Shown: positions 26,634 to 38,402 of the stretch, piece by piece
Layout of the letters: every line of letters begins with the position of its first letter
Position numbering within the stretch: position 1 is the stretch's first letter
Assembly (NCBI RefSeq): GCF_902826655.1
Contig: NZ_CADEFR010000013.1
Coordinates: forward strand, 1-64,000
Length of the DNA stretch: 64,000 nt
From: an uncultured Methylibium sp.
GTDB lineage: Bacteria; Pseudomonadota; Gammaproteobacteria; Burkholderiales; Burkholderiaceae_C
Direction of reading: 5' to 3'
The notes under the pieces: generated by a model
Told to the model about the DNA's origin: nothing
What the model saw: the letters and a program-made list of their open reading frames with translations, nothing else
Database searches by the model: none
Made by a program: the position numbers and the translations under genes

Positions 26634-29450
26634 ATGGCCGTGACCACCGTCGCACAATTGGCCGCCGAGCTCAACCGGCCGGCCGCGACGCTGCTCGAGC
26701 AGCTGCATTCCGCCGGCGTCGCCAAGGCGTCGAGCGACGACGCCCTGACCGAAGGCGACAAGGAGCGCCTGCTCGACTACCTGCGCAGCGCGCACGGCAC
26801 CAGCGCCGGCGGCGAGCGCAAGAAGATCACGCTCACCAAGAAGTCGACCACCGAGATCAAGCAGGCCGATGCCTCCGGCAAGGCGCGCACGATCCAGGTC
26901 GAGGTGCGCAAGAAGCGTGTCTTCGTCAAGCGTGACGACACGCCGGCACCCGAGGAAGCCGCCCCGGCCGCGCCTGTGATCGACGAGGCCGAGCTCCGCA
27001 AGCGCGAGGAAGAAGCGAGCCGCCAGGCCGAGCTGCTGCGTCGCCAGGAAGAAGACCTGGCCGAGAAGCGCCGTGCCCGCGAGGCCCAGGAGCAGGCCGA
27101 ACGCGACGCCGCCGAGCAGCGCCAGCGTGCCGCCGCCGAGCAGGCTGCGGCCGCGCTGGCCGCCGCCGCCGAAGTGCCGACCGGCAAGAAGGACAAGGCG
27201 GCCGCCGCGCCGGCTGCAGCCGCGGTGGTTCCGGCCGCTCCGGCAGAGCCGGTCAAGCCGGCGGTGCGCGTCGTCAAGGCCGCTGACATCGAGGCCGAAG
27301 AGAAGCTCAAGGCCGCCGAGCTCGCCAAGCGGCGCAAGGCGGCCGAAGACGAGGCCTCGGCGATCCGCGCGATGATGAACGCACCGAAGAAGGTGCTCGT
27401 CGCGAAGAAGCCCGAGGAACCGAAGCCGGCCGAAGGCATCAAGGGCACGATCCACAAGCCCACCGCCAAGCCGGGTGCCACGACGGCCCCGGGTGCTGCC
27501 AAGCCGGGCGACAAGAAGTCGGTCAAGTCCGAGAAGCTGTCGTCCAGCTGGGCCGATGACGCGGCCAAGAAGCGCGCGGCGCTCAAGGGCCGCCCCGACA
27601 CCGGCGGCCGTGGCGGCTGGAAGGCGCCGCGCGGCGGTCGCCGCGGCGATCGCGGCGATGGCATGTCGTCCGCGCCGATCCAGGTCGAGGCGCAGGTCCA
27701 CGAGGTGCACGTGCCCGAGACCATCTCGGTCGCCGACCTCGCGCACAAGATGAGCGTCAAGGCCTCCGAGGTCATCAAGCAGCTGATGAAGCTGGGCCAG
27801 ATGGTCACGATCAACCAGCAGCTCGACCAGGAGACCGCGATGATCCTGGTCGAGGAGATGGGCCACAAGGCCTTTGCGGCCAAGCTCGACGACCCGGATG
27901 CCTTCCTCGAGGAGGAAGCCGCGGTATCCGAGGCCGAGATGCTGCCGCGCGCGCCGGTGGTCACCGTGATGGGCCACGTCGACCACGGCAAGACCTCGCT
28001 GCTGGACTACATCCGCACCACGCGCGTGGCGGCGGGCGAGGCCGGCGGAATCACGCAGCACATCGGGGCTTACCACGTGGAAACGCCGCGCGGCATGATC
28101 ACCTTCCTCGACACGCCGGGCCACGAGGCCTTCACGGCCATGCGTGCCCGCGGCGCCAAGGCGACCGACCTGGTGATCCTGGTCGTGGCCGCCGACGACG
28201 GCGTCATGCCGCAGACCAAGGAAGCGATCCACCACGCCAAGGCGGCCGAGGTGCCGCTGGTCGTGGCCATCAACAAGATCGACAAGCCCGGCCACAACAT
28301 CGAGCGCGTGCGCAGCGAGCTGATCGCCGAGCAGGTCGTGCCCGAGGACTTCGGCGGCGACTCGCCGTTCGTGCAGGTGTCGGCCAAGACCGGCCAGGGC
28401 ATCGACGACCTGCTGGAGCAGGTCCTGCTGCAGGCCGAGGTGCTGGAGCTCAAGGCGCAGAAGGACGCGCCGGCCAAGGGCCTGGTCATCGAGGCGCAGC
28501 TGGACAAGGGCCGCGGCCCGGTGGCCACGGTGCTGGTGCAGAGCGGCACGCTCAAGCGCGGCGACGTGGTGCTGGCCGGCTCGACCTACGGTCGCGTGCG
28601 CGCGATGCTCGACGAGAACGGCAAGCCCGCCAACGAGGCCGGGCCTTCCATCCCGGTCGAGATCCAGGGCCTGACCGAGGTGCCGCAGGCCGGCGACGAG
28701 TTCATGGTGCTGGCCGACGAGCGGCGTGCGCGTGAGATCGCGACCTTCCGCTCGGGCAAGTACCGCGACGTGAAGCTGTCCAGGCAGCAGGCCGCCAAGC
28801 TCGAGAACATGTTCGAGAACATGGGCGAGGGCCAGGCGCAGACGCTGCCGCTCATCATCAAGGCCGACGTGCAGGGCTCGCAGGAGGCGCTGTCGGCGTC
28901 GCTGCTCAAGCTCAGCACGGCCGAGGTCAAGGTGCAGGTGGTGCACGCGGCGGTCGGCGGCATCAGCGAGAGCGACGTCAACCTGGCGATCGCGTCCAAG
29001 GCCGTCATCATCGGCTTCAACGTGCGTGCCGACGCCGGCGCGCGCAAGCTGGCCGAAGGCAACAGCGTCGACCTGCGCTACTACAACATCATCTACGACG
29101 CGGTCGACGAGATCAAGGCGGCGATGAGCGGCATGCTGGCGCCGGAGCAGAAGGAAGAACTGCTCGGCACCGCCGAGATCCGGCTGGTCTTCGTGGCCTC
29201 CAAGATCGGCACGGTGGCCGGCTCGATGGTCACCTCGGGCCTGGTGCGTCGCGGTGCGCGCTTCCGCCTGCTGCGCGACAACGTCGTCGTCTACAGCGGC
29301 GAGGTCGAGTCGGTGCGGCGCCTCAAGGACGACGTGCGCGAGGTCAAGGAAGGCTTCGAGTGCGGCATCAAGCTGAAGAACTACAACGAGATCAAGGAAG
29401 GCGACCAGCTCGAGTTCTTCGAGATCAAGGAAGTCGCCCGAACGCTGTAA
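26634..29450 (+). CDS. infB: translation initiation factor IF-2
   Basis: A 938-residue GTPase that brings initiator tRNA to the 30S subunit. An N-terminal IF2_N module is followed by a long Ala/Lys/Glu-rich linker, then a second IF2_N region ([18 protein letters not shown]), the G domain with GHVDHGKT at residues 447-454, DTPGHEAF and NKID, and domains II-IV ending [15 protein letters not shown]. It lies 67 bases after nusA. The high-charge linker explains the long antisense open frame opposite it. Confidence 0.97.
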   Translation: MAVTTVAQLAAELNRPAATLLEQLHSAGVAKASSDDALTEGDKERLLDYLRSAHGTSAGGERKKITLTKKSTTEIKQADASGKARTIQVEVRKKRVFVKRDDTPAPEEAAPAAPVIDEAELRKREEEASRQAELLRRQEEDLAEKRRAREAQEQAERDAAEQRQRAAAEQAAAALAAAAEVPTGKKDKAAAAPAAAAVVPAAPAEPVKPAVRVVKAADIEAEEKLKAAELAKRRKAAEDEASAIRAMMNAPKKVLVAKKPEEPKPAEGIKGTIHKPTAKPGATTAPGAAKPGDKKSVKSEKLSSSWADDAAKKRAALKGRPDTGGRGGWKAPRGGRRGDRGDGMSSAPIQVEAQVHEVHVPETISVADLAHKMSVKASEVIKQLMKLGQMVTINQQLDQETAMILVEEMGHKAFAAKLDDPDAFLEEEAAVSEAEMLPRAPVVTVMGHVDHGKTSLLDYIRTTRVAAGEAGGITQHIGAYHVETPRGMITFLDTPGHEAFTAMRARGAKATDLVILVVAADDGVMPQTKEAIHHAKAAEVPLVVAINKIDKPGHNIERVRSELIAEQVVPEDFGGDSPFVQVSAKTGQGIDDLLEQVLLQAEVLELKAQKDAPAKGLVIEAQLDKGRGPVATVLVQSGTLKRGDVVLAGSTYGRVRAMLDENGKPANEAGPSIPVEIQGLTEVPQAGDEFMVLADERRAREIATFRSGKYRDVKLSRQQAAKLENMFENMGEGQAQTLPLIIKADVQGSQEALSASLLKLSTAEVKVQVVHAAVGGISESDVNLAIASKAVIIGFNVRADAGARKLAEGNSVDLRYYNIIYDAVDEIKAAMSGMLAPEQKEELLGTAEIRLVFVASKIGTVAGSMVTSGLVRRGARFRLLRDNVVVYSGEVESVRRLKDDVREVKEGFECGIKLKNYNEIKEGDQLEFFEIKEVARTL

Positions 29451-29472
29451 GGCGGTCCTTGCTCATCCTCGA

Positions 29473-29507
29473 ACAAGCCCCGCCCTCCGAAAGATGGCGG
29501 GGCTTGT
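29473..29507 (+). terminator. strong hairpin between infB and rbfA
   Basis: ACAAGCCCCGCC (29473-29484) and GGCGGGGCTTGT (29496-29507) make a 12-bp stem with an 11-base loop. The following run is only CTTTGG, so it may act as a partial terminator, an RNA-processing site or a 3'-end stabiliser inside the operon. Confidence 0.6.
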
Positions 29508-29525
29508 CTTTGGAGGCGCCCCACG

Positions 29526-29891
29526 ATGAAACACAAGCGAGTCATTCCCAACCGCAGCTTCCGCGTCGCCGACCAGATCCAGCGCGACGTCGCCGAGCTG
29601 ATCCGCGAGCTGAAGGATCCGCGCGTCGGCATGGTGACGGTGCAGGCCGTCGAGGTGTCGGCGGACTACGCGCACGCGAAGGTGTTCTTCTCGGTGCTGA
29701 TGGGCGACCCGGCCGAGTGCGAGACCGCGCTGAACGAGGCCGCCGGCTGGCTGCGCAACAGCCTCTTCAAGCGCCTGCAGATCCACACCGTGCCGACGCT
29801 GCATTTCCAGTTCGACCGCACCACCGAGCGGGCGGCCGACCTGAATGCACTCATCCATCAGGCCAACGCGACCCGCGCCAAGGAAGACTGA
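29526..29891 (+). CDS. rbfA: ribosome-binding factor A
   Basis: A 121-residue KH-type cold-shock and 30S maturation factor that works with RimP and Era. The blocks [38 protein letters not shown] and [16 protein letters not shown] match RbfA. GGAGG at 29512-29516 is a good ribosome binding site. It follows a strong intercistronic hairpin and precedes truB by 7 bases. Confidence 0.95.
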   Translation: MKHKRVIPNRSFRVADQIQRDVAELIRELKDPRVGMVTVQAVEVSADYAHAKVFFSVLMGDPAECETALNEAAGWLRNSLFKRLQIHTVPTLHFQFDRTTERAADLNALIHQANATRAKED

Positions 29892-29898
29892 GCCTGTC

Positions 29899-30878
29899 AT
29901 GTCCGCGAGCTCCCGTCCGCCGCGCCAGCCGCGCCGTGCCCTGCACGGCGTGCTGCTGCTCGACAAGCCGCTGGGCTGGTCGAGCAACGATGCGCTGCAG
30001 AAGGTCAAGGGAATGCTGCGCGCCGAGAAGGGCGGCCACACCGGGACGCTGGACCCGCTGGCCACCGGCCTGCTGCCGCTGTGCTTCGGCGCGGCGACCA
30101 AGTTCTCGCAGGCCAGCCTGGACGCCGACAAGACCTACCGTGCGACGCTGAAGCTCGGCGTCACGCGGGTCGGCGGCGACCTGGAAGGCGAGGTCCTCGA
30201 GACCCGGCCGGTCGCCTTCGACGATGCCGCACTGGCCGCTGCCTGCGCCGCGCTGACCGGCAGCATCGAGCAGCTGCCGCCGATGCAGTCGGCGCTCAAG
30301 CACGAAGGCCGCGCGCTGTACGAGTACGCCCGCGCCGGCGTCGAGGTCGAGCGCCTGCCGCGCCGCGTCCAGGTTCATCGGCTCGACATCGTCGGCCGGC
30401 AGGATGATGAACTGCAGATCGAGGTCTGCGTCAGCAAGGGCACCTACGTGCGCACCCTGGCCGAAGACCTGGGCGCCGCGCTCGGTTGCGGGGCGCACCT
30501 GATTGCCTTGCGCCGCACCGCCAGCGGGCCGGTCCGCGTGGACGACGCCATCACGATCGACGCCCTGCAGGCCCTCGAACCCGCCGAACGCGAATCGCGG
30601 CTGCTGCCGCCCGACGTGCTGCTGTCCGGCTGGCCTGCGGTCCAGCTGGCGACCGACGAGGCCGCGCGCTTCCTGACGGGCCTGCGCCGCCGCACCGAAG
30701 CCCGCGACTGCGCGGCCGTGCGCGTCTACGGCCCCGAGCCGCGCGCCTTCCTGGGCAGCGCCCACGTCAAGGGCGGCGAGCTGATCCCTGGCCGGCTGTT
30801 GAGCCCACCCGAGGTGCAGGCGCTGGTCGCCGTTGCACCGCCTCCGAATCCCGCATCCCCGCATCCCGTGAGCACGAC

Positions 30879-30882
<4 letters not shown>
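29899..30882 (+). CDS. truB: tRNA pseudouridine-55 synthase TruB
   Basis: A 327-residue enzyme that makes pseudouridine 55 in the T loop of tRNAs. The catalytic Asp52 lies in [12 protein letters not shown], preceded by [15 protein letters not shown] and followed by the [14 protein letters not shown] block. A C-terminal PUA-like region ends the protein. The ATG at 29899 gives the usual N-terminus. The stop overlaps the typA start by 4 bases. Confidence 0.95.
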
Positions 30883-32711
<1,829 letters not shown>

Positions 32712-32730
32712 GCCGGCGCCGGGCCGCTGC

Positions 32731-33639
32731 ATGACGCACGGGCGAGCCGTCGCCTCGATGATCCTGGTGACGCTCCTCTGGAGCATCGCCGGCGTCGTGA
32801 CGCGGCATCTGGACGCCGCGCGCAGCTTCGAGGTGACGTTCTGGCGCAGTCTCTTCAATGCGCTGGCCCTGGCCGTCGCGCTGACCGCGATGCGCGGGCC
32901 GGCGTTGTGGCGCGGCCTGCTGCGGGCGCCGGGGCCGGTGTGGGTCTCGGGCCTGTGCTGGTCGGTGATGTTCACGGCCTTCATGGTCGCCATCACGCTG
33001 ACGACGGTGGCCAATGTGCTGGTCACGATGGCGATCGGGCCGCTGATCACCGCACTGTTCGCGCGCCTCTTCCTGCACCACCGCCTGCCGGTGCGCACCT
33101 GGGTGGCCATCGCGGTCGGTGGCGCCGGCATCGCATGGATGTTCGGTCGCGAGGCCAGCGAAGGCCTGTCGGTCGTCGGCACGCTGGTCGCGCTCGCGGT
33201 GCCGCTGGCCGCAGCGACCAACTGGACGCTGCTGCAGCACATCGGCCACGGCTCCGGCGACCCGGACGGCGAGGGCGCCCCGCAGGACATGCTGCCCGCG
33301 GTGCTGATCGGTGCCGTGATCTCGGCGGCGACGACCCTGCCGCTGGCCTGGCCCTTCCAGGCCTCGACGCACGACCTGGGCCTGCTGGCGATGCTGGGCG
33401 TCGTCCAGCTCGCCATCCCCTGCCTGCTGGTCGTGCGCCTGACGCGCGAGCTGCCGGCGCCCGAGATCGCACTGCTGGGCCTGCTGGAAGTGGTGTTCGG
33501 TGTCGCCTGGGCCTGGCTCGGCGCCGGCGAGCATCCGGGCGCCAGCGCGCTGACCGGCGGTGCGCTGGTGCTGGGGGCGCTGGTGGCCAACGAACTGCTG
33601 GCGCTGAAGCGCCGACCCGAGGAGAACCTGCGCCCATGA
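32731..33639 (+). CDS. EamA/DMT-family transporter
   Basis: A 302-residue inner-membrane protein with about ten hydrophobic spans in two EamA repeats (SMILVTLLWSIAGVVTRHLD at the first). Substrates in this superfamily include amino acids, nucleosides and drugs and cannot be read from sequence. Its stop overlaps the next gene by 4 bases (ATGA), so the two are coupled. Confidence 0.87.
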   Translation: MTHGRAVASMILVTLLWSIAGVVTRHLDAARSFEVTFWRSLFNALALAVALTAMRGPALWRGLLRAPGPVWVSGLCWSVMFTAFMVAITLTTVANVLVTMAIGPLITALFARLFLHHRLPVRTWVAIAVGGAGIAWMFGREASEGLSVVGTLVALAVPLAAATNWTLLQHIGHGSGDPDGEGAPQDMLPAVLIGAVISAATTLPLAWPFQASTHDLGLLAMLGVVQLAIPCLLVVRLTRELPAPEIALLGLLEVVFGVAWAWLGAGEHPGASALTGGALVLGALVANELLALKRRPEENLRP

Positions 33640-34754
33640 GTCCCCGTCCGCTGCCGCCGCTGGTCGGCGACTCCCAGGTGCTGGCCGAGGTGCGCGGCAC
33701 GATCGGCCTCGTCACCCTGAACCGCGCGGGTGCGCTGAACGCGCTGTCGCTGGGCATGATCCGCGACCTGACGGCGCTGCTGCGCCACTGGGCCGGCGAC
33801 GCGGCGGTGCAGGCCGTCGTGGTGCGCGGCGCGGGCCGCGAGGGCAAGGCCCCGGCCTTCTGCGCCGGCGGCGACATCCGCTTCTTCCATCAGGCGGCGC
33901 TGGCCGGGGATCCGCGGCTGGAGGACTTCTTCACCGAGGAGTACGCCCTCAACCACCTGATCCACCGCTACCCCAAGCCCTACCTTGCGCTGATGGACGG
34001 CATCACGATGGGTGGCGGCATGGGCATCTCGCAGGGCGCGCGGCTGCGCGTCGTGACCGAGCACAGCAAGCTCGCGATGCCCGAGACCCACATCGGCCTC
34101 TTCCCCGACGTCGGCGGCGGCTGGTTCCTCGGCCGCTGCCCGGACCATGTGGGCGAGTACCTCGCACTGACCGGTCACGTGCTCGGCGCCGGCGACGCGA
34201 TCGCGCTCGGTCTGGCCGACGTGATGCTGTCGTCGGGCGGCCTGCCGGCGCTGGTCGAGGCGCTGTGCGACCAGCCGCACGGCAGCGACGAGGCCTTGCT
34301 GGCCGCCGTCCGCGCGCGAGCCCAGGCCGCGCCGCCGGCCGCGCTGGACGCACATCGCACGGCCATCGACCGGCACTTCGCGCAGCGTGATGTGGCGGCG
34401 ATCGCCGCATCGCTCGGGGCCGAAGACAGCGACTGGGCTCGCCACACGCTCGCCGCCCTGCGCCAGCGTTCGCCGCTGATGCTGGCCGTGACGCTGGAGC
34501 AGGTCCGCCGTGCGCGCACGATGAGCCTGCCCGAGGACCTGCGCATGGAGCGCGACCTGGTGCGCCACTGCTTTCACCTGCGGCCCGGTGTCGCGAGCGA
34601 GACAGTCGAGGGCATCCGTGCGCTGGCCGTCGACAAGGACCACGCGCCGCGCTGGAGTCCGGCGCGCATCGAGGACGTCGGCGCCGATCAGGTCGCGGCC
34701 TTCTTCGCGAGTCCCTGGCCGGCCCACGCTCACCCGCTGCGCGACCTGGGCTGA
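33636..34754 (+). CDS. 3-hydroxyisobutyryl-CoA hydrolase-like crotonase family enzyme
   Basis: A 372-residue crotonase-fold protein, longer than simple hydratases and of the length usual for 3-hydroxyisobutyryl-CoA hydrolase of valine catabolism. Blocks FCAGGDIRFFH, GITMGGGMGISQGAR and MPETHIGLFPDVGGGWFL, with the catalytic Glu in PET, match that group. The C-terminal half includes the LDAHRTAIDRHF region of HIBCH proteins. Enoyl-CoA isomerase activity is an alternative. No other valine-degradation gene is adjacent. Confidence 0.83.
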   Translation: MSPRPLPPLVGDSQVLAEVRGTIGLVTLNRAGALNALSLGMIRDLTALLRHWAGDAAVQAVVVRGAGREGKAPAFCAGGDIRFFHQAALAGDPRLEDFFTEEYALNHLIHRYPKPYLALMDGITMGGGMGISQGARLRVVTEHSKLAMPETHIGLFPDVGGGWFLGRCPDHVGEYLALTGHVLGAGDAIALGLADVMLSSGGLPALVEALCDQPHGSDEALLAAVRARAQAAPPAALDAHRTAIDRHFAQRDVAAIAASLGAEDSDWARHTLAALRQRSPLMLAVTLEQVRRARTMSLPEDLRMERDLVRHCFHLRPGVASETVEGIRALAVDKDHAPRWSPARIEDVGADQVAAFFASPWPAHAHPLRDLG

Positions 34755-34842
34755 CGGTTCCCGCGCGCTAGCGCAAACCCGCTGCATCGCGCCGCGCACC
34801 CGCGGCTAGCATGGTCCGGACCCAGGGGCCAGGAGGCGAAGC

Positions 34843-36528
34843 ATGGTGCAGCAACTGAGCGGACTCGACGCGGCATTCCTCTATCTCGAGACGCCACAGA
34901 TGCCCATGCACGTGGGCGCGCTGCACACCTTCAGCCTGCCGCCGGGCTATGCGGGGGACTTCGTCGCCGACGTGCGCCGTCACCTCCGCGAACGTGCACA
35001 CCTCGCGCCGCCGCTGGGCCGCAAGCTGCTGCCGCTGCCGATGAACCTGGCGACGCCGGCGTGGACCGACGCCAGCGTCGACTTCGACTGGCACGTGATC
35101 GGCCTCAAGCTGCCGCGGCTGGCACGCGGCAGCACCGGCATGGCCGAAGCGCAGGCGCTGGTGTCCAGGCTGCACAGCCACCTGCTCGACCGCGACCGGC
35201 CGATGTGGCGATTTCACGTGCTCACCGGCTTCAAGCCGCTGCCCGACGGCTCGCCGGTGTTCGGCCTCTACACGCAGCTGCATCACGCCGCGGTCGACGG
35301 CCAGGCGGCGGTGGCGCTGGGGCAGGCCATCCTCGACCTCAGTGCCGACGGCCGCGCGATCAACATGCCGAGCGAGCGGCCGGCCAGCGTCGCCCTCGGC
35401 ATGGCCGAACGCCTGGGCGGCGCGCTGGCCCACCAGATGAAGCAGATCGCCGACCTGGCGAAGGCGCTGCCGGGGACCGCCACCGCCGTCGGCAAGGCGG
35501 CGGGCCAGGTGGCCGCGAGCGGCGCCAAGGACGCGATGCTCGACGCCGCCAGGAAGGCCGCCAGCCGCTGGGTCGAGGTGCAGGACGCGAAGGGCCGCAA
35601 GCTGCAGGGCGGCATGCGCAACCTGAAGATCGCGCCGCGCACCGTCTTCAACGTCACCGTCGGCCGGCGCCGCGCGTTCGCCGCGGTCAGCCTGTCGATG
35701 GCCGAGCTGAAGGTCCTGCGTACGGCTTTCGAGGCGACGCTCAACGACGTCGTGCTGGCCGTGTGCAGCGGAGCCCTGCGGCGCTACCTGCAGGCGCGCA
35801 AGGCGCTGCCTAAGGAGTCGCTGATCGCCGCGGTGCCGATCTCGCTGCGCGCGGCGGGCGACACGTCCGCCAGCAACCAGGCCTCGATGTCGGTCGTGAG
35901 CCTGGGCACGCACCTGGCCGCGCCGGCCCGGCGCGTGGCGCACGTCAAGGCCGCGACCGCCGCGATGAAGTCGGCCCTGGTGGACCTGAAGAGCGTGATG
36001 CCGACCGACTTTCCGACGCTGGGCGTGCCCTGGCTGCTGACCGGCATGGTCTCGCTGTACGGCCGCACGCGGCTGGCCGACCGCATCCCCCCGATCGCCA
36101 ACGTGACGATCTCCAACGTGCCGGGGCCGGCCGTGCCGCTCTACCTGGCCGGCGCCAAGATGCTGAGCAACCACCCGACCTCGATCGTCGTGCACGGCGT
36201 GGCGCTGAACATCACGGTGCAGAGCTACAACGGCGCGCTCGAGTTCGGCGCGATGGCCTGCGCCAAGGCCATGCCCGACGTCGCGCTGTTCGCGCAGGCA
36301 CTGCACGAGAGCCATGCCGAGCTGCTGGCGCTGGCGCACAAGACGCTGGCCCGATCGGCGGCGAAGCAGGCCGCCACCAAGGCCACCAAGGCCACCAAGG
36401 CACCGGCCGGCAAGGTCGCGAAGAAGGCCGCCGCGAAGACCGTCAGGAAGACGCCAGCGAAGGTCGCTGCCAAGGCGCCGCTGCGCAAGCCGCGCGCCCC
36501 GGCAACCGCCTCTAGAACGGCCCGTTAG
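34843..36528 (+). CDS. wax ester synthase/diacylglycerol acyltransferase (WS/DGAT) with Lys/Ala-rich tail
   Basis: A 561-residue acyltransferase that joins acyl-CoA to fatty alcohols or diacylglycerol to make storage lipid. The active site HHAAVDG is at residues 147-153, with MPMHVGAL near the N-terminus and the VPGPAVPLYLAGAKML block in the C-terminal half. After about residue 500 a tail of some 60 residues is almost only Lys, Ala, Pro, Thr and Arg, with three tandem ATK units. It resembles histone-H1-like and PhaF-like DNA-binding tails. Typical WS/DGATs are about 450-500 residues and lack it. GGAGG 34832-34836 precedes the start. A fusion or late extension is likely; DNA or polyphosphate binding of the tail is inference. 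Confidence 0.88.
   Translation: MVQQLSGLDAAFLYLETPQMPMHVGALHTFSLPPGYAGDFVADVRRHLRERAHLAPPLGRKLLPLPMNLATPAWTDASVDFDWHVIGLKLPRLARGSTGMAEAQALVSRLHSHLLDRDRPMWRFHVLTGFKPLPDGSPVFGLYTQLHHAAVDGQAAVALGQAILDLSADGRAINMPSERPASVALGMAERLGGALAHQMKQIADLAKALPGTATAVGKAAGQVAASGAKDAMLDAARKAASRWVEVQDAKGRKLQGGMRNLKIAPRTVFNVTVGRRRAFAAVSLSMAELKVLRTAFEATLNDVVLAVCSGALRRYLQARKALPKESLIAAVPISLRAAGDTSASNQASMSVVSLGTHLAAPARRVAHVKAATAAMKSALVDLKSVMPTDFPTLGVPWLLTGMVSLYGRTRLADRIPPIANVTISNVPGPAVPLYLAGAKMLSNHPTSIVVHGVALNITVQSYNGALEFGAMACAKAMPDVALFAQALHESHAELLALAHKTLARSAAKQAATKATKATKAPAGKVAKKAAAKTVRKTPAKVAAKAPLRKPRAPATASRTAR
36373..36399 (+). repeat. three tandem 9-base units encoding Ala-Thr-Lys
   Basis: GCCACCAAG occurs three times in tandem, encoding residues 511-519 of the WS/DGAT tail. 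Copy number may vary between strains by slippage. Confidence 0.85.
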
Positions 36529-36559
36529 GATCGGGGCGTTCGTTCCCTTCGACGATTCC

Positions 36560-37360
36560 ATGTCCTTCTTTCCCGGCTCCGACGCCCGTTCCGTCCCGAC
36601 CGAAGTCAAGGCGCCATCGCCTTTCCTGCTGATGCTCGAGGCGCGTGCGCCCTGGGAGTACGCGGCGCTGTGGCTCAGCAGCCCCTGGCTGCGCGAGCTG
36701 CCGCGCGGCGACGGGCATCCGGTGCTGGTGTTCCCGGGCCTCGGCGCCAACGACCTGTCGACCTATCCGCTGCGCAACCTGCTGACGGTGCTGGGCTACA
36801 CGCCCTATCCCTGGAACTTCGGCTTCAACTTCGGGCCCCGGCCGGGCGTGCTGCGCGGCTGCGCCGAGCTGACGCGCGAGCTCTGCGACAAGCACGGCCA
36901 GCCCGTCAGCCTGATCGGCTGGAGCCTGGGTGGCGTCTACGCGCGCGAGGTCGCGAAGCTGGCGCCCGAGGCGACGCGCTGCGTCGTCACGCTGGGCACG
37001 CCCTTCGCCGGCCCGCCGAAGGCCAACCACGCATGGCGCGTCTACGAGTTCCTCAGCGGCCAGAAGATCGACGACCCGCACGAGCTGCGCGACCAGATCC
37101 ACATCGCGCCGCCGGTGCCGACCACGTCGGTCTACTCGCGCAGCGACGGTGTCGTCGCCTGGCCCTGCAGCCTGAACGAGGACGGGCCGCTGACCGAGAA
37201 CATCGAGGTCTTCGCCAGCCATGTGGGCCTCGGGCTCAACCCGCTGGCGCTGACGGCCGTCGCCGACCGCCTGACGCAGGACCCCAAGCGCTGGCGCAAG
37301 TTCGACCGGCCCGGCGCGCTGGCCTGGCTGGTGAAGCACGGCCCGGCACGTCCCGCCTGA
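36560..37360 (+). CDS. alpha/beta hydrolase
   Basis: A 266-residue hydrolase-fold protein. The nucleophile elbow is GWSLG with Ser122, an oxyanion region HPVLVFPGLGAND lies before it, and later SRSDGVV (acid) and ASHVGLGLNP (His) fit the triad. It resembles short lipases or esterases that act on acyl chains; the neighbouring WS/DGAT makes a role in storage-lipid turnover plausible but unproven. The ATG at 36560 begins MSFFPGSD after a 31-base gap. Confidence 0.82.
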   Translation: MSFFPGSDARSVPTEVKAPSPFLLMLEARAPWEYAALWLSSPWLRELPRGDGHPVLVFPGLGANDLSTYPLRNLLTVLGYTPYPWNFGFNFGPRPGVLRGCAELTRELCDKHGQPVSLIGWSLGGVYAREVAKLAPEATRCVVTLGTPFAGPPKANHAWRVYEFLSGQKIDDPHELRDQIHIAPPVPTTSVYSRSDGVVAWPCSLNEDGPLTENIEVFASHVGLGLNPLALTAVADRLTQDPKRWRKFDRPGALAWLVKHGPARPA

Positions 37361-37369
37361 TGACGACCA

Positions 37370-37461
37370 CCCCCGTTGCGGCTGCGCCGCTCCCCCTCCA
37401 GGGGGCGCCGCTAGCGGACCGGCAGAGCCGGATCCACGGCGGCTGCTGGGTTGGCACCGGT
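37370..37461. repeat. probable Burkholderiales intergenic repeat element
   Basis: This stretch between two hydrolase genes holds no convincing gene. It has short inverted repeats, CCCCCT/AGGGGG (37392-37405) and CCGGC/GCCGG (37419-37431), and the look of a family-wide intergenic repeat known from Burkholderiales genomes. Only one copy lies in this window, so the repeat status rests on recollection. Confidence 0.35.
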
Positions 37462-37505
37462 GCATGGGTAGTGGTGGGCGTTGGGCGGCAACCGTCTAGC
37501 TCAAG

Positions 37506-38402
37506 ATGAAGATCCAGGCCGGCAGCACCACACTCGAAGTCGAAGTCCACGGTCCCGACAGCGGCGAACCGCTGCTGCTGATCATGGGCCTGGGCATGCA
37601 GCTGATCGCCTGGCGCGAAGGCCTGGTCGAGCAATTGGTGGCGCGGGGCTTCCGCGTGATCCGCTTCGACAACCGCGACGTCGGCCTGTCGCAGCGCTTC
37701 GACCACCTCGGCACGCCCAACCTCATGTGGCAGACGCTGCGCTTCCTGGCGCGGCTGCCGGTGCAGGCGCCGTACACGCTGCGCGAGCTGGCGGCCGACA
37801 CCGTTGCGCTGCTCGATGCGCTGGGCATCGCGAAGGCGCATGTCTGCGGCGCGTCGATGGGCGGCATGATCGCGCAACGCGTCGCGGCCGATCATCCGTC
37901 GCGCGTGAAGAGCCTGACGCTGATGATGACGACATCGGGCGCGCGCCACCTGCCGCAGCCGACGCGCGCCGCGCGTGCCGCCTTGCTGGCGCGCCCGGCA
38001 TCGCCGACGGCCGACGCCGTGCTGGACCACTACGTGCGCCTGTTCCGCGTGATCGGCAGCCCCGGCTACCCGGCCCCCGAGGAAGAGCTGCGCGCCACGC
38101 TGCGCCGCAGCCTGGACCGCGGCGGCCTGAAGAGCGGCCCCGGCGTCGCCCGGCAACTCGTCGCGATCGCTGCCGACGGCGACCGCACGCCGCTGCTGGG
38201 CCGCATCGCCGTGCCGACGCAGATCATCCATGGCCAGGCCGACCCGCTGGTGCCGCTGGCCTGCGGCGTGCAGCTCTCGCAGGCGATCAAGGGTGCGCAG
38301 TTCGACGCCGTCGAAGGCATGGGCCACGACCTGCCGGCGCCGCTGTGGCCGCTGTTCGCGGACCGCATCGAGCAGGCGGCGCGGCGGGCGTCGCCACCAT
38401 GA
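37506..38402 (+). CDS. alpha/beta hydrolase
   Basis: A 298-residue cytosolic hydrolase. Blocks LLLIMGLGMQL, FDNRDVGLSQ, GASMGGM with nucleophile Ser117, HGQADPLVPL with the acid, and GMGHDLP with the histidine give a full triad. Similar proteins are called aclacinomycin methylesterase-like or 3-oxoadipate enol-lactonase-like, but the substrate is not defined. Its stop overlaps the following lipoprotein gene by 4 bases. Confidence 0.85.
   Translation: MKIQAGSTTLEVEVHGPDSGEPLLLIMGLGMQLIAWREGLVEQLVARGFRVIRFDNRDVGLSQRFDHLGTPNLMWQTLRFLARLPVQAPYTLRELAADTVALLDALGIAKAHVCGASMGGMIAQRVAADHPSRVKSLTLMMTTSGARHLPQPTRAARAALLARPASPTADAVLDHYVRLFRVIGSPGYPAPEEELRATLRRSLDRGGLKSGPGVARQLVAIAADGDRTPLLGRIAVPTQIIHGQADPLVPLACGVQLSQAIKGAQFDAVEGMGHDLPAPLWPLFADRIEQAARRASPP

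Noticed and set aside
36373-36399. CRISPR-like or mobile-element repeat
   Set aside because: Three tandem 9-base units in frame inside a coding Lys/Ala tail; no spacers and no terminal repeats.
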